A DNA stretch of 64,000 bases, from positions 124,001-188,000 of the forward strand of contig JASJCQ010000008.1 in assembly GCA_030065915.1 (NCBI GenBank), written 5' to 3'. Below the pieces are notes generated by a model. The model was not told the DNA's origin. It saw only the letters and a program-made list of their open reading frames with translations, and did no database searches. Positions 10,461-21,130 of this stretch are shown in pieces. Each line of letters opens with the position of its first letter. Within the stretch, counting starts at the first letter, position 1. The position numbers and the translations under genes are program-made. Source of the DNA: Woeseiaceae bacterium (GTDB lineage: Bacteria > Pseudomonadota > Gammaproteobacteria > Steroidobacterales > Woeseiaceae).

Positions 10461-12884
10461 GTGGGTTTTATCTCGAGACTATCGTTGACCAAGAAGCTGG
10501 TTCTGATCACCGTCGGAACCGCGACGATCACTCTCGTCCTGTCATCCCTGTTCTCGACCGCGTCGCAGGGCTTCGCCTATCGTGCAGACCTGTCCTCACA
10601 GGTAGTGACCGTGGCTCGGGCAATCGGCACGAACAACGTCACGGCGATACTGTTCGAAGACGAAAAGCTTGGCGAGCAAGCGCTCGCCGCCCTGCAGTCC
10701 GAGCCTTCGTTCCTGCTGGCCAATCTTTTCGACAGGAACGGAAGCCGGGTCGCCAGCTACCGCATTGACGACACTTCCGTGTCCGCCGGAGAGTCGCTGA
10801 GCCCTGACTTGCTGCTCGAGGCCGTGTCCCGGCAGCAGACGGTCAGCGACTTCGACGGTTTCCGTTACATTGACGTTATTGAACCGGTGCGCTACGAGGG
10901 TGAGCTCGCCGGTTATGTGCACATCCGGGCCGGCCTCAGGGGCGTCATGCAGCGACTGCAGCGCTCTGTCCTGGTTGCGCTAGGGATCCTCTCCGTCGCG
11001 ATCCTGCTCGCACTGTTGCTGTCGCTGCGACTGCAGAAGATGGTCTCCGAGCCAATCATGCAGTTGGTCGACGCGACGAAGCAGGTCAGCGACAGTGGTG
11101 ACTACGCGGTTCGTGCGAAGTATCGCGGAGCCGATGAGATCGGTGTTCTCGTCAGCGGTTTTCACGAAATGCTCGAGCAGATCGGTGAACGCGACCGAAG
11201 CCTGCAGGAGAACCGCCAGCGACTTGCCGAACGTAGCGAAAGCCTCGCTGCCGCAAACGAAGAACTCCAGGCCGCCGTCCAGGAAAGTAATGAGGCGAAA
11301 GAGGCCGCGGAATCCGCGAGCCGGACCAAGAGTGAGTTTCTTGCGCGTATGAGCCATGAGATTCGTACGCCAATGAACGGCGTCATTGGCATGCTCGAGC
11401 TTCTCGCCAGGACCTCACTGGATCGCGATCAGCAACACTACGTATCCACGATCGACCAGTCGGCCGAGACGCTGATGGCGGTTATCAACGACATCCTCGA
11501 TTTCTCAAAGATCGAAGCCGGAAAACTGGTCCTCGACTACGAGGAGCTGCACGTTCGCGAAGCCGTCGAGAGCGTTGTCGAGCTGCTGGCGAACCGAGCG
11601 CATGACAAGAAGGTCGAGATGGTCTGCGAGATTCACAGCGATGCCGACCTGACCGTGCGCGGCGACGGTATTCGGCTGCGCCAGGTCGTTATGAATCTCA
11701 TCGGCAACGCGATCAAGTTTACCGACGTCGGCGAGATCAAGGTCACTGTCTCAGTCACTGAGCGTGAAGAAGGCAAAGTCAGGCTGCGTTTCGACATCAT
11801 CGACACAGGAGTCGGCATTCGACCGGAGAAGCAGGAGGCGATTTTCGAGTCGTTTTCGCAGGCCGACGGCAGCACGACGCGCAAATACGGCGGTACAGGT
11901 CTTGGCCTTGCGATCTCGAAAGAGCTCGTCACGCTGATGGACGGCGAAATCGGCGTCGAGACTGAGGTGGGCGAGGGGTCGACATTCTGGTTCGAAGTAC
12001 CTTTCGAGGTTCTGTCGATCGAGCGAACCGTGATGCTCGAGGAAGAACTTGCCAACCATCGAGTCCTGATCATCGACGACAACGCGACCAACCGCGAGAT
12101 GCTGGTTGCCCAGTTGTCTCACTGGAACATGCATTCGGTAGCCGTCGACGGTGCGGTGCTTGCGATGCATGCACTGCGCGAATCCAAACTCGAGAGCCGG
12201 GAGTACGACCTGATCTTGTTGGACTGGCATATGCCCGACGTCGACGGTGTCATGTTCGCGTCGGAGCTCGCCAAGCACGAGGATTTCTCGTCCATACCGG
12301 TCGTGCTGCTGACGTCTGCATCGGTCGCCGAGATTCTCGAAAAGAACGGCGACGCGAATGTCCAGGCCTACATTACAAAGCCGGTTCGTCAGGCACGGCT
12401 GCGGGACACGATGTTGCACCTGCTCGTTGCCGATACCGAAACCGGCGCGCTGCCCCTCGTCGACCAGATAACAGGAAGCGACTCGTCACTGAAGGGCCTC
12501 AAGGTCCTTCTGGTCGAGGACAATCGGATTAACCAGGAAGTGGCGCGAGGCATGCTCGGTAGTCTCGATTGTGACGTCGAGGTTGTCTCCAACGGTGAGG
12601 AAGCTGTCGCCGCGATTGAGGAAAAAGCTTACGACGTCGTCCTGATGGACTGCCAGATGCCGGTTATGGACGGCTACCAGGCAACCAGTGAAATCCGCCG
12701 GCGCGAGCAAGAGACCGGCGCTCACCAGGTCATCGTTGCGCTGACCGCCAATGCACTGCCGGAGGACCGCGACCGTTGTCTCGACTCCGGAATGAACGAC
12801 TACCTGAGCAAGCCTTTCTCCATCGAGAAGATGCGGGAAACCCTGCTCAGATGGTCGAACCCTGACATGGCGGATTCGGCATGA
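10461..12884 (+). CDS. Hybrid sensor histidine kinase with two receiver domains
   Basis: An 807-residue inner-membrane kinase of BarA-like layout. One helix near residues 10-30, a periplasmic CHASE8-like sensor to about 165, a second helix about 170-192, and a HAMP linker to about 245 are followed by a short coiled coil. The HisKA domain has the phosphorylated His299 in MSHEIRTP. The HATPase domain (about 350-510) has intact DTGVGI and GTGLGL boxes. Two receivers follow with phospho-acceptors Asp588 and Asp730. The start is GTG at 10461. The stop overlaps the next gene by 4 bp (ATGA). With the separate Hpt protein this forms a His-Asp-His-Asp relay. Confidence 0.95.
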   Translation: MGFISRLSLTKKLVLITVGTATITLVLSSLFSTASQGFAYRADLSSQVVTVARAIGTNNVTAILFEDEKLGEQALAALQSEPSFLLANLFDRNGSRVASYRIDDTSVSAGESLSPDLLLEAVSRQQTVSDFDGFRYIDVIEPVRYEGELAGYVHIRAGLRGVMQRLQRSVLVALGILSVAILLALLLSLRLQKMVSEPIMQLVDATKQVSDSGDYAVRAKYRGADEIGVLVSGFHEMLEQIGERDRSLQENRQRLAERSESLAAANEELQAAVQESNEAKEAAESASRTKSEFLARMSHEIRTPMNGVIGMLELLARTSLDRDQQHYVSTIDQSAETLMAVINDILDFSKIEAGKLVLDYEELHVREAVESVVELLANRAHDKKVEMVCEIHSDADLTVRGDGIRLRQVVMNLIGNAIKFTDVGEIKVTVSVTEREEGKVRLRFDIIDTGVGIRPEKQEAIFESFSQADGSTTRKYGGTGLGLAISKELVTLMDGEIGVETEVGEGSTFWFEVPFEVLSIERTVMLEEELANHRVLIIDDNATNREMLVAQLSHWNMHSVAVDGAVLAMHALRESKLESREYDLILLDWHMPDVDGVMFASELAKHEDFSSIPVVLLTSASVAEILEKNGDANVQAYITKPVRQARLRDTMLHLLVADTETGALPLVDQITGSDSSLKGLKVLLVEDNRINQEVARGMLGSLDCDVEVVSNGEEAVAAIEEKAYDVVLMDCQMPVMDGYQATSEIRRREQETGAHQVIVALTANALPEDRDRCLDSGMNDYLSKPFSIEKMRETLLRWSNPDMADSA

Positions 12885-15010
12885 AGGACACCCTCATGCA
12901 GCAGAGGGCGAGCATCCTCGTTGTCGATGACGACCCTACCCTGCGCTTATTGACGAGGGCCGCGTTGGAGCAGGTGGGCTTTGACGTGATCGAAGCTGAC
13001 AACGGCGAGGCCGCTATCGACGTTGCAACGACGGCTTTTCCCGACATGATTATGCTCGACGTCGAGATGCCGGTGCTCGACGGGTTCACTGCTTGCGCGG
13101 CCATACGGCAGCACAAGGAGTTTGTCGATACCCCCATCGTGATGCTGACTGGCCGTGACGACGACGAGACGATTCAGCAGGCCTACGACTGCGGTGCGAC
13201 AGACTTCATTTCCAAACCCATCAATTGGTCCCTGCTGGGACAACGCGTCCGGTACATCGTCCGCGCCAGCCGTGTCAGCCGCGGCTTGCGAGAGAGTGAG
13301 GGCAAGAACCGGGCACTCGTCCGCGCCATTCCGGATTCCATGCTCGTCGTCGATGCGGAAGGACAGTTGTTGACCCACCATCGTGGCGCCAGTGGCAGCC
13401 AGATGATCGATGATCGAATGCAGGAAGGCGTCTGCATCTACGACGTTCTCCCGCAGTCACTGTCCGATTTGTGGAGACAGCAGATCAAACAGGTCCTGAC
13501 GACTAAGGGCGTCGAGCTCAGCGAGCATCGTGCGATGAAGAATCGCAACTCCCGCTACTACGAATCGCGCGTCGTACCCTATACGCAGGACAGCGTACTG
13601 ATCATGCTCCGAGACGTTACGGAGCAGAAGCAGGCTGCTGCCAAGGTCCGCAAGCTCGCCTTCTACGACACGCTGACGGGCCTGCCAAACCGGCAATCCT
13701 TCCTGATTCAGCTCGCCGAGGCTATTCGCGAAGCGGAAGATACTGACGGCCTGGTCGGGGTCGTTTATGTCGATCTCGACAACTTCAAGCTGATCAACGA
13801 CTCGTTGGGCCACAGCATCGGAGATTCACTGCTGAAGGACATCGCCGACCGGCTGGCTGCCAGCGTGCGGCGGGACGACTTCATCGCCGGAAGCGGCAAA
13901 TCCCGCGGACTGCAACTTGCGCGTCTCGGCGGTGACGAGTTTACCGTCCTGCTTCCGGGGCTCGAAACCATAGAACAGGCCGACGCTGTCTCTGACCGAT
14001 TGGTGAGCGTGCTGAAACAGCCAGTCGAGTGCAACGGCCACCGCTTCGTCGTCACGCCCAGCGTCGGTATTGCGGTCTACCCGGAAGACGGTCACGACCT
14101 CGAGACGCTGATGAAGAACGCGGACACGGCTCTGCACCACGCGAAAGCGTCCGGGCGCGACCAGGTGACAAGATTCTCGGGCACGATGTCGATACGTTCG
14201 CTCGAGCGGCTCGATATCGAGGACGCGCTCCGGACAGCATTACAGAATGACGATCTCGAGCTTCACTTCCAGCCGAAGTTGAAGTTGTCGGATCAGAGCC
14301 TGACGAGCGTCGAAGCGTTGGTCCGGTGGACGCACCCGGAACGCGGTCCGATTTCTCCGGCCAAGTTCATCCCGATCGCGGAAGACACCGGGATGATCAT
14401 AGAACTCGGCGACTGGGTGCTGCATCGCGCCTGTCAGCAACTCAGGGAGTGGCAATCTACGGCGCTGCACGATGTGCGTATCGCCATCAACCTTTCTCCG
14501 AAGCAGTTCCATATCAAGGACCTGGCTTCTCAGATCATTCGAGCGATCAAGATGCAGAATATCCAGGCCGGGCTGCTGGACCTTGAGCTGACGGAAGGCG
14601 CGTTGATGAGCGATCTCGACTCGACCGCCGAAAGCCTGCGTCAGATAAAGGACACCGGGCTCAGCATCGCGGTCGACGACTTCGGAACGGGCTATTCGTC
14701 CCTGAGTTACCTCACCAAGTTCCCGATCGATGCACTGAAAATCGATCGCTCCTTCGTATTCGAAATAGACAAGTCCGAGGACAGCCACTCGATCTGCAAA
14801 GCGATCGTTGCGCTGGCCCACGGTCTTGGCATGGAGGTCGTCGCCGAGGGCGTAGAAAACAATGAGCAGTTACAGCTTCTAAGAATGATGAACTGCGACG
14901 AGATTCAGGGGTACCACTTTGCGAAGCCGATGCCAGCCAGCTCGGTTTTCGAATTCATCAAGAAATATCGATCACGGCAGGTTCGTCGGCTGCCGCATGC
15001 GAACCCCTGA
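12881..15010 (+). CDS. Response regulator with GGDEF and EAL domains
   Basis: A 709-residue cyclic-di-GMP enzyme controlled by phosphorylation. The receiver domain (about 8-130) has the acceptor Asp60. A PAS-like segment (about 140-250) precedes a GGDEF domain with intact GGDEF at 350-354 and an EAL domain with EAL at 478-480 and DDFGTGYSS further on. Both the cyclase and phosphodiesterase motifs appear complete, so either activity is possible. It is translationally coupled to the hybrid kinase, whose phosphorelay probably sets its output. Confidence 0.95.
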   Translation: MKDTLMQQRASILVVDDDPTLRLLTRAALEQVGFDVIEADNGEAAIDVATTAFPDMIMLDVEMPVLDGFTACAAIRQHKEFVDTPIVMLTGRDDDETIQQAYDCGATDFISKPINWSLLGQRVRYIVRASRVSRGLRESEGKNRALVRAIPDSMLVVDAEGQLLTHHRGASGSQMIDDRMQEGVCIYDVLPQSLSDLWRQQIKQVLTTKGVELSEHRAMKNRNSRYYESRVVPYTQDSVLIMLRDVTEQKQAAAKVRKLAFYDTLTGLPNRQSFLIQLAEAIREAEDTDGLVGVVYVDLDNFKLINDSLGHSIGDSLLKDIADRLAASVRRDDFIAGSGKSRGLQLARLGGDEFTVLLPGLETIEQADAVSDRLVSVLKQPVECNGHRFVVTPSVGIAVYPEDGHDLETLMKNADTALHHAKASGRDQVTRFSGTMSIRSLERLDIEDALRTALQNDDLELHFQPKLKLSDQSLTSVEALVRWTHPERGPISPAKFIPIAEDTGMIIELGDWVLHRACQQLREWQSTALHDVRIAINLSPKQFHIKDLASQIIRAIKMQNIQAGLLDLELTEGALMSDLDSTAESLRQIKDTGLSIAVDDFGTGYSSLSYLTKFPIDALKIDRSFVFEIDKSEDSHSICKAIVALAHGLGMEVVAEGVENNEQLQLLRMMNCDEIQGYHFAKPMPASSVFEFIKKYRSRQVRRLPHANP

Positions 15011-15022
15011 GGAGACGACGCG

Positions 15023-15382
15023 ATGGAAACGGACCTTACGATTGACACGAATGCACTGGACGCGATCCGCTCGTTGCAACAACCGGGTAGCGAAGATCTT
15101 GTTAGCAAGATCATCTCAATGTTCCTGGAGGATGCTAACCGTTACCGGGACGAAATCGGGCAGGCGATACGTGAAGGCAGCGCCGAGCGAGTCGGCGTTG
15201 CAGCCCACTCGTTGAAGTCCTGTGCTGCCAACGTTGGCGCAATCCAGGTGTCGGCAACTGCCGCGGCGTTGGAACTACTCGGACGAAATGCGTCACTGGA
15301 GGACGCGCCCGCGCAGTTCGAGAAACTGAAATCTGCAGTCGCTGCGGCGCGAGCGAAGCTTGTCAATCAGCTGGATGCCTGA
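15023..15382 (+). CDS. Histidine phosphotransfer (Hpt) protein
   Basis: A 119-residue four-helix Hpt domain protein with the phosphorylatable His62 in the motif AAHSLKSCAANVGA. It starts 12 bp after the GGDEF-EAL gene with a GAGGAG Shine-Dalgarno. It is the likely phosphate shuttle between the second receiver of the hybrid kinase and the receiver of the GGDEF-EAL protein. Confidence 0.93.
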   Translation: METDLTIDTNALDAIRSLQQPGSEDLVSKIISMFLEDANRYRDEIGQAIREGSAERVGVAAHSLKSCAANVGAIQVSATAAALELLGRNASLEDAPAQFEKLKSAVAAARAKLVNQLDA

Positions 15383-15483
15383 AGCTCAGCAGCGGCCTCG
15401 AGGCCATAGACACTCCCTTCGCGCGGGTCGACGAAGATCGGCAACCGGCATGCCCTGGACTATCTGACGTGGTCCGACCGCTG

Positions 15484-17034
15484 CTATTGGGCAGCGGATG
15501 AAGCTCCCCGGACGAGCGAAACCTGGCAATCCTGCGAGGTTCGACTGACGCCGGCTACGGGGAATTCAAGCAGGGACTCGGTTGTCACAGGCACCTTGTC
15601 CATTCTCGAGGCGCGGTCAGGGATAGCAAGATATCCGCCCTGTCCCCAGGGATGTTCGGCGCCGGCGTTCAACGCACTGAGAACTCGCGGTTTTCCGATG
15701 TTTGCCTGCAGGAACAGCAGCGTTCGTCCTTCGCGGCTGGTTTCCATCTGGGGGCGAGTAGCGCTGCGCCATTGCATGGTGGGTTCGGATACGTGCGACC
15801 ACAGGCCGCGATGAGCGTTAATCAGCGTCGGCGCGTAGCCATCCACTCGAATAAAGCGGAATTCGTTACGCAAGTTATCGCCAACGTTCTCGGTCGAGAA
15901 CATCCCGATCCCCCATCGATTGAATTCATCGTGCGCATCGAGGCACGCTCGCACGGCGGATGTGTCGTTTCCCGCGAACACCCGCCCGGCCGGGTCGGGT
16001 CTTCGTACCAGCAACTCCGGATTTCCGCCAACCAGAGGGTCGCTACCATCGTCGGCCGACACGAAATCCGGAGCGCCTTGAAAGCATCGGCGCTTCAGAT
16101 ACTGCGTTTCATACGCGGCCTGCGTGCCGGATTTGGAGGTGCGACGGCAGACGTACACGGTCTGCCCACCGCGTGGGGTCGGTTGATAGGCACCGGGTCG
16201 GGTGCCGGACAGGTCTCTAAGTTCAGGTGGGTGGACGGGCAGGTCGGGCGACAGGTAGCTCGGATTCCCGCGTGAGTCATACAGTTGGCTCCAGCTCTGG
16301 ATGGCGCCAGAGAAGATCGACGCGACCTGTGCCGACGTCAGTGACGGCATGTTTTGCTCGGACTCTCGCTCCGGTGAGTCATGCGCTACGTCCGCCGGGA
16401 CGAGGCCCTGCAGCGCCTGCAGGGCGTTACGAAAGTTCTTGCTCACCGGCAGTCCCCAGATGATCTGTGATTTCGACCGAAAGCTCAGTCTGGATGTGTC
16501 CTTGCCGAGAAGGGTTGGCTCAATGTCTGAAACCCCAAGGCCTGGCACAGCGAGCTTGCCCCCTCCGCCACAGTCTGTCCGGTTGCTGTAAGCGGCGAGG
16601 TCGCCTGAATGCAATATGCGTGAGGGCGTACTGCAGTTGTTGTCTTCCGGGAGGTTTTCGAGATCGATGTATGAGATCTGTTGCGCGTTCGCGACTGGCG
16701 CTACGCCTTCGCCGGAACCGGCGCTGGACTTGTGCACGGCTAGCCTGAGACCGCTTGGAACCCCGTCGATGAATTCGCTCGTCAGGCAGTAGTAGACGCG
16801 CTTCTCGATGCCGTTGATCTTTCCGCGATAGACGTCCAGGGAACCGGTCTGGCAGACATTGGGCGTGCCAGGAATGCCCGACGTGAGCCTCATCAGGTTC
16901 TCCAGGGAAGCATCCTGCGTGGTTGAACCGGCGATGAACACCTCGATCTCCGGCGGCTGATCGGGCGGAATGGCATAGAGATGCATCCCCGGCAACAGGG
17001 CCAGCATCACGAGTGCCTTTGCATGCTTTTTCAT
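15484..17034 (-). CDS. Secreted PstS-like (PBP fold) protein of unknown function
   Basis: A 516-residue protein with a signal peptide (about 1-21). The segment FIAGSTTQDASLENLMRL near residue 33 and SAQVASIFSGAIQSWSQL near 235 recall the ligand-loop and helix regions of PstS-type phosphate-binding proteins. There are several cysteines, suggesting disulfides and export. No Pst transporter genes are nearby. Related proteins occur in gammaproteobacteria as unannotated secreted proteins. The fold call rests on short similarities only; substrate and role are unknown. Confidence 0.55.
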   Translation of the reverse strand: MKKHAKALVMLALLPGMHLYAIPPDQPPEIEVFIAGSTTQDASLENLMRLTSGIPGTPNVCQTGSLDVYRGKINGIEKRVYYCLTSEFIDGVPSGLRLAVHKSSAGSGEGVAPVANAQQISYIDLENLPEDNNCSTPSRILHSGDLAAYSNRTDCGGGGKLAVPGLGVSDIEPTLLGKDTSRLSFRSKSQIIWGLPVSKNFRNALQALQGLVPADVAHDSPERESEQNMPSLTSAQVASIFSGAIQSWSQLYDSRGNPSYLSPDLPVHPPELRDLSGTRPGAYQPTPRGGQTVYVCRRTSKSGTQAAYETQYLKRRCFQGAPDFVSADDGSDPLVGGNPELLVRRPDPAGRVFAGNDTSAVRACLDAHDEFNRWGIGMFSTENVGDNLRNEFRFIRVDGYAPTLINAHRGLWSHVSEPTMQWRSATRPQMETSREGRTLLFLQANIGKPRVLSALNAGAEHPWGQGGYLAIPDRASRMDKVPVTTESLLEFPVAGVSRTSQDCQVSLVRGASSAAQ

Positions 17035-17086
17035 AGTGAGACCGAATTCTCCAGCGGACCTGCTGGTTATCGGCAGAAAAAGCGCT

Positions 17087-17716
17087 TTATTGAGTTGCGA
17101 GCACTGCCTCGCGGGGGTTCCTGCGCTTCCTGCGCTTGTACACTCGATAGCCGAGCAGCGCCGTCAGGATGGAGGCGTAGATGGCAGGTTCCAAAGCATC
17201 GGCTTTGACCTGCCACCAGTAATGCCAGACGCCCAGTACCCCGACCGCATAGACGCTGCAATGCAGTTTCTGCCAGCGCCGCCCCATCCTCTGTCGCAGG
17301 CGGTTGAATGACGTCGCCGCCATCGCGATCAACAGCACCAGGGCAATCATGCCGATCGTGATGAACGGACGTTTGACGATGTCTTCGAGGATGTCCTGCC
17401 AGGCGAGGCCGCGATCGAGCACGAGCCAGGTCAGGAAATGCATGAATACGTAAAAGAACGCGAACAAGCCGAGCATACGCCGGAACCGGGCGAGCTGTGT
17501 CCAGCCGGTCAGCTGTCGAAGCGGTGTTACCGCAAGCGCTATCAGGATGAACTGGATGCCGAGGATACCGAAACGATCGAGGATCTCCTCGATCGGGTTG
17601 GCGCCAAGGCTGCCGGTCAGCCCGAAAGTGTCAGTGACGATAAGAGCAGCCGGCAGCAGGCAGGCCACAAAAACGATCGGCTTGACGACGAAACGAAGTT
17701 GCTTCTGGCTGATCAC
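17087..17716 (-). CDS. msrQ: Heme-binding quinol-oxidising subunit of MsrPQ
   Basis: MsrQ (formerly YedZ) is the multi-helix inner-membrane b-type cytochrome that passes electrons from the respiratory chain to MsrP. The 209-residue protein has about six hydrophobic helices. Typical family segments are PLRQLTGW, RRMLGLFAFFYVFMHFLTW with a likely heme His, and WQKLHCSVYAVGVLGVWHYWW with further His ligands. It lies 5 bp after msrP, in the usual msrP-msrQ operon order. Confidence 0.93.
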   Translation of the reverse strand: MISQKQLRFVVKPIVFVACLLPAALIVTDTFGLTGSLGANPIEEILDRFGILGIQFILIALAVTPLRQLTGWTQLARFRRMLGLFAFFYVFMHFLTWLVLDRGLAWQDILEDIVKRPFITIGMIALVLLIAMAATSFNRLRQRMGRRWQKLHCSVYAVGVLGVWHYWWQVKADALEPAIYASILTALLGYRVYKRRKRRNPREAVLATQ

Positions 17717-17721
17717 GACGG

Positions 17722-18681
17722 TCAGTAATTGCGGCGCAGGTCCAGGCCTTTATACAGGTGAGCAACCTGTTCGCCATAGCCGTTGAACATCTGCGTCGGT
17801 TGGCGCGGCGTGAATAGCCCGGCGCCGATTCGGCGTTCGTTCGCCTGGCTCCAGCGCGGATGATCGACGTCGGGGTTCACGTTGGCGTAGAAGCCGTATT
17901 CCTGCGGCGCCGACATGTTCCAGCTCGTTCGGGGCCGGCGTTCGGTGAAGCTGATCCTGACGATACTCTTGATGCTCTTGAAACCGTACTTCCAGGGCAC
18001 CACGAGTCGGATCGGTGCGCCATTCTGGTTGGGAATGACCTTGCCGTAAATTCCGACCGCCAGGATTGACAGATCGTTTGTGGCTTCTTCGATGGTCAGG
18101 CCCTCGCGGTAAGGCCAGTCAAGAACGCGCCTGCGCTGGCCAGGCATCCGGACCGGGTCATGCAGCGTCTCGAAAGCGACGTACTTCGCCTTCGATGTCG
18201 GCTTCAATGACTTCACGACCTCGGCAAGCGAGATACCGACCCAAGGGACGACCATTGACCAGGCCTCGACACAGCGCAGCCGATAGATGCGTTCTTCGAG
18301 GTCGAACGGTTTGATGAAATCGTCGAAATGAAACGAGCCGGTCTTCTCGGCATGACCATCGACCGTGATCGTCCACGGTCGGGGCTCGAAGTCCTGCGCA
18401 TTCCGGTACGGGTCGTCCTTGCCGGTGCCGAATTCATAGAAGTTGTTGTAGGTCGTGATGTCTTCGTAGGAGTTTAAATCCTCATCCGTGCTCAGCGGGC
18501 TCTTCCCGACGTCGGGCAGGACCGCGCCACGCTGGTCCGGGACGAGAGCTCCAAGTGCGCCGGGCGCGAATGCCGCGCCACCGGCGATCGCACCCGCCCG
18601 GATGAACTGGCGTCGGTTCAGGTAATTGGTCTCGCTCGTGATCTCGGAGGGAAGAATATCGGACGGCTTCTTGATTAACAC
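17722..18681 (-). CDS. msrP: Periplasmic protein-methionine-sulfoxide reductase, molybdopterin subunit
   Basis: MsrP (formerly YedY) reduces methionine sulfoxide in periplasmic proteins using a molybdopterin cofactor. The 319-residue protein has a twin-arginine signal (Arg23-Arg24 in NRRQFIRA) for folded export. The Mo-ligand cysteine is Cys137 in [11 protein letters not shown]. The sulfite-oxidase-like fold continues to [11 protein letters not shown]. It is the first gene of msrP-msrQ and protects the envelope from oxidation, as the msrA gene at 28.5 kb does in the cytoplasm. Confidence 0.95.
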   Translation of the reverse strand: MLIKKPSDILPSEITSETNYLNRRQFIRAGAIAGGAAFAPGALGALVPDQRGAVLPDVGKSPLSTDEDLNSYEDITTYNNFYEFGTGKDDPYRNAQDFEPRPWTITVDGHAEKTGSFHFDDFIKPFDLEERIYRLRCVEAWSMVVPWVGISLAEVVKSLKPTSKAKYVAFETLHDPVRMPGQRRRVLDWPYREGLTIEEATNDLSILAVGIYGKVIPNQNGAPIRLVVPWKYGFKSIKSIVRISFTERRPRTSWNMSAPQEYGFYANVNPDVDHPRWSQANERRIGAGLFTPRQPTQMFNGYGEQVAHLYKGLDLRRNY

Positions 18682-18746
18682 GCATCAACTCCACAACGGT
18701 ATAGTCACTATGACCGGACAAGTGGCCGAAATATTGCACAAAACCC

Positions 18747-19199
18747 GTGCGGCAAACGGGTTTGCTACAAACTGTTACCGACTTGGAGAGCGTCCTGCCC
18801 CTGTCGAATCGAATTCTCAAGATGTACTACGCGGGTACGGCCGCTTTTCTCGTGCTGGATTATGTCTTCCAGGTCAATGTCCGCGTGGCTTTTCTGGACG
18901 CCTGGCCCGGGTGGCGGCTCGTCTACTACTGCGCCTGCTTTGGATTGCTCGCAGCAATTATCTGGCGCCCGGCCTGGGCGGAAGTCCTCGGGGTTGTCGA
19001 ATCCATCGTGACATTGAGCGCCCTGATCCTGTCAATGGCGGTTCGTGTTATGTTCGTCACAAGCGACATGATCGAGACCGGGTCGGGTTTCGTCACAACG
19101 CAGGAAATCATCAATTTCATGGTGTCAGGCGGAATCGCCTGGCTGTCCTGGCAACGCGGCATGCTGGCCCTGACGGGAAGACAACCGGATTCATTCTAA
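18747..19199 (+). CDS. Small integral membrane protein of unknown function
   Basis: Up to 150 residues with about four hydrophobic helices after residue 30, and a GFVTTQEIINFMVSGG segment near the end. The reading frame opens with GTG at 18747, but there is no good Shine-Dalgarno there, so the true start may be closer to the ATG at 18822 (residue 26). I do not recognise the family. It is divergent from msrP with its promoter in the short shared gap. Confidence 0.55.
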   Translation: MRQTGLLQTVTDLESVLPLSNRILKMYYAGTAAFLVLDYVFQVNVRVAFLDAWPGWRLVYYCACFGLLAAIIWRPAWAEVLGVVESIVTLSALILSMAVRVMFVTSDMIETGSGFVTTQEIINFMVSGGIAWLSWQRGMLALTGRQPDSF

Positions 19200-19318
19200 G
19201 CTTCAGAGGAGGACAGGCAGGACTGAAAGGAATCACGCTGATTTCAGGTCGTGTTCAGCGAGCAACGTTGAAACTCTGAATTTCAGCCTCAGACAGGTAC
19301 ACATACGAGGATGAGTCA

Positions 19319-20041
19319 ATGAGTGATGCATTTTCAACAATGGTACCGGGCAGGCCAGTAGCCAGGCCCGTTGCGACACTGGACGTCGAGCTGGTCGGAG
19401 ACCTCATCTGCCCGTTCTGCTACCTGGGCAAGCGACGCGTCGATCGCGCAATACATTCTGTTCGTGGCCCCAGCACGTTGGGCTTCTATCCTTTCCAGCT
19501 CAACCCCGAGATGCCTTCGCGCGGCGAGGCCTTTGATGACTACCTGGCCCAGCGTTTCGGATCCAGGGCCGCCATTCAGCCGGTCCTTGACCGTCTGCAG
19601 GCCGAGGGCAGGGATGCCGGTATCGAGTACCAGTTCGATCGTCTCGAACGGGTGCCGAACACGCTGCCGGCGCACCAGGTCATCGAACTCGCCGACTCAA
19701 AGGGCCACGACCCTATGCCGTTGGTGGAGTCTTTCATGGAGGCTTATCTGAGTCATGGCCGGGACATCGGCGAGCGGGACATCATCGTGGACGTCGCACG
19801 TCGGCACGGACTGGACCCCGACCAGGTGACCGCTGCCATCGACGATGATCACCTGCGCGGCAACGTTGTCGACAAGGAACAGCGTATTCGGGCGAGTGGC
19901 GTTGGCGCTGTGCCGGGATTCCTGATGAACCGGCGCCTGCTGCTGGTCGGCGCACAGGAAATAGACGACATCGTCGCCGGTTTCGACAGGGCCATGTTCG
20001 GTGACGAAGACGGTAACGAGGTTCGTGCGCCGTTGCACTGA
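19319..20041 (+). CDS. DsbA-family oxidoreductase (FrnE-like)
   Basis: A 240-residue thioredoxin-fold protein with the redox pair CPFC (Cys31, Cys34) in DLICPFCYLGKRR. A helical insert and the FrnE-type cis-proline segment GVGAVPGFLMNRRLLLVGAQ (about 195-215) follow. There is no signal peptide, so it is probably cytoplasmic like FrnE/2-hydroxychromene-carboxylate-isomerase relatives. These act in stress tolerance or glutathione-linked isomerisation; the substrate here is unknown. Confidence 0.85.
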   Translation: MSDAFSTMVPGRPVARPVATLDVELVGDLICPFCYLGKRRVDRAIHSVRGPSTLGFYPFQLNPEMPSRGEAFDDYLAQRFGSRAAIQPVLDRLQAEGRDAGIEYQFDRLERVPNTLPAHQVIELADSKGHDPMPLVESFMEAYLSHGRDIGERDIIVDVARRHGLDPDQVTAAIDDDHLRGNVVDKEQRIRASGVGAVPGFLMNRRLLLVGAQEIDDIVAGFDRAMFGDEDGNEVRAPLH

Positions 20042-20046
20042 CGCGC

Positions 20047-21081
20047 TCAACGAGCGCGACCGCTACTGAAAAAGTCGACGATCAATCGATTGACGTCGTC
20101 AGGCCGCTCCTGTTGCGACCAATGGCCGCAGGGCGCCAGGACTTCTATGTGCAGGTCGTCAACGTGCTGGCGCATGGACTCGATGTCTTCCATTGGAATG
20201 ACGACATCGTCCCGTGCGCCAATGAACAGCGTCCGAGGTCGAACCCGTTGCAGAACATCCTTCGTGCTGGACCAGTTGTGCTCCATGTTTCGATACCAGT
20301 TGATTCCGCCGGTGAACCCGGTCTTCCTGTAGGCGTCAGCAAAGTAGTCGAGCTCGGCATCGCTCAATAATGCGGTCCCGCCTGTTGACGCTTTCGCCAT
20401 CGTGGCTCGAAGACTCAAAGTCCGCCGCTCCTTTGGCAGTTGCTCGAAGGCTTCGCGAGTGATCTGCCCTCGGCGCATCATGTTGTTGATGAAGTGGCGG
20501 GGGTCCGCCTCGAATTCCCGATCCGCGGCGTCAGAATCCTGGAAGTCGACGATGTAGAAGTCATTGCCGTGACGGTGCCGGAAAATGGTGATCGGATCGA
20601 CCGGCGGTCTCGGATAAAACGGAATGTTGAGCACGACCATCTCGTCGATGCGCTCCGCATGCATCAGCGCGTACTGCCAGAGTAGTATCGCTCCCCAGTC
20701 GTGTCCGACAAAGCGCGCGGACGTGAGTCCCAAGGCATCGAGCAGGCCGTTGATATCGCCAATGAGTTTCTGGATCGTGTATTCAGCGACATCTTCAGGG
20801 CAGGAGCTCGAGCCGTAGCCACGTTGGTCCGGGGCAATGGCGTGAAAGCCGGCAGCTGCAAGCGCCGGCAGCTGAAAGCGCCAGGAGAAGGCGAGTTCAG
20901 GAAAGCCGTGCAGGAGGATGACCGGGTCTCCTTCGCCCTGCTCATAGACGGCCAGGCGCAGGTTGTGGACGTCGAGAAACGCAGGTTCGGGAAAAAGCGC
21001 GTCGTTCAAAGCCGTTCTCCAGTGACTCGATTGGTGCCGGGTGCCCCTTTCTGCCGTGGCAAGTCGGCCGTATTGGGACAT
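20047..21081 (-). CDS. Alpha/beta hydrolase, epoxide-hydrolase-like
   Basis: A 344-residue enzyme with the oxyanion motif HGFPE, the nucleophile Asp in GHDWGA, a catalytic acid in GARDDVVIP and His in CGHWSQQERP. This Asp-nucleophile arrangement is that of epoxide hydrolases and relatives (haloalkane and fluoroacetate dehalogenases), so an ester hydrolase is unlikely. The start at 21081 (MSQYGRL) is chosen because an upstream in-frame ATG at 21162 would place the N-terminus inside the oppositely oriented T-box leader. Confidence 0.8.
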   Translation of the reverse strand: MSQYGRLATAERGTRHQSSHWRTALNDALFPEPAFLDVHNLRLAVYEQGEGDPVILLHGFPELAFSWRFQLPALAAAGFHAIAPDQRGYGSSSCPEDVAEYTIQKLIGDINGLLDALGLTSARFVGHDWGAILLWQYALMHAERIDEMVVLNIPFYPRPPVDPITIFRHRHGNDFYIVDFQDSDAADREFEADPRHFINNMMRRGQITREAFEQLPKERRTLSLRATMAKASTGGTALLSDAELDYFADAYRKTGFTGGINWYRNMEHNWSSTKDVLQRVRPRTLFIGARDDVVIPMEDIESMRQHVDDLHIEVLAPCGHWSQQERPDDVNRLIVDFFSSGRAR

Positions 21082-21107
21082 TTTGCTTGTTTTTTCGGGT
21101 CGCCGAC

Positions 21108-21113
21108 TATAGT
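21108..21113 (+). promoter_or_regulatory. Possible -10 box of the T-box transcript
   Basis: TATAGT sits about 20 bp before the first base of the T-box stem I. The -35 region is poor: TTGCTT at 21083 gives a 19 bp spacer. Position is the main support. Confidence 0.35.
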
Positions 21114-21130
21114 TTTCAGCCCAAGACGTT

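Noticed and set aside
15388..15470. A minus-strand stretch translating as PIFVDPREGSVYGLEAAAEL between the Hpt and PstS-like genes
   Set aside because: It reads like a coding remnant but is only about 30 codons, has no start and overlaps the end of the Hpt gene; not enough for a pseudogene call.
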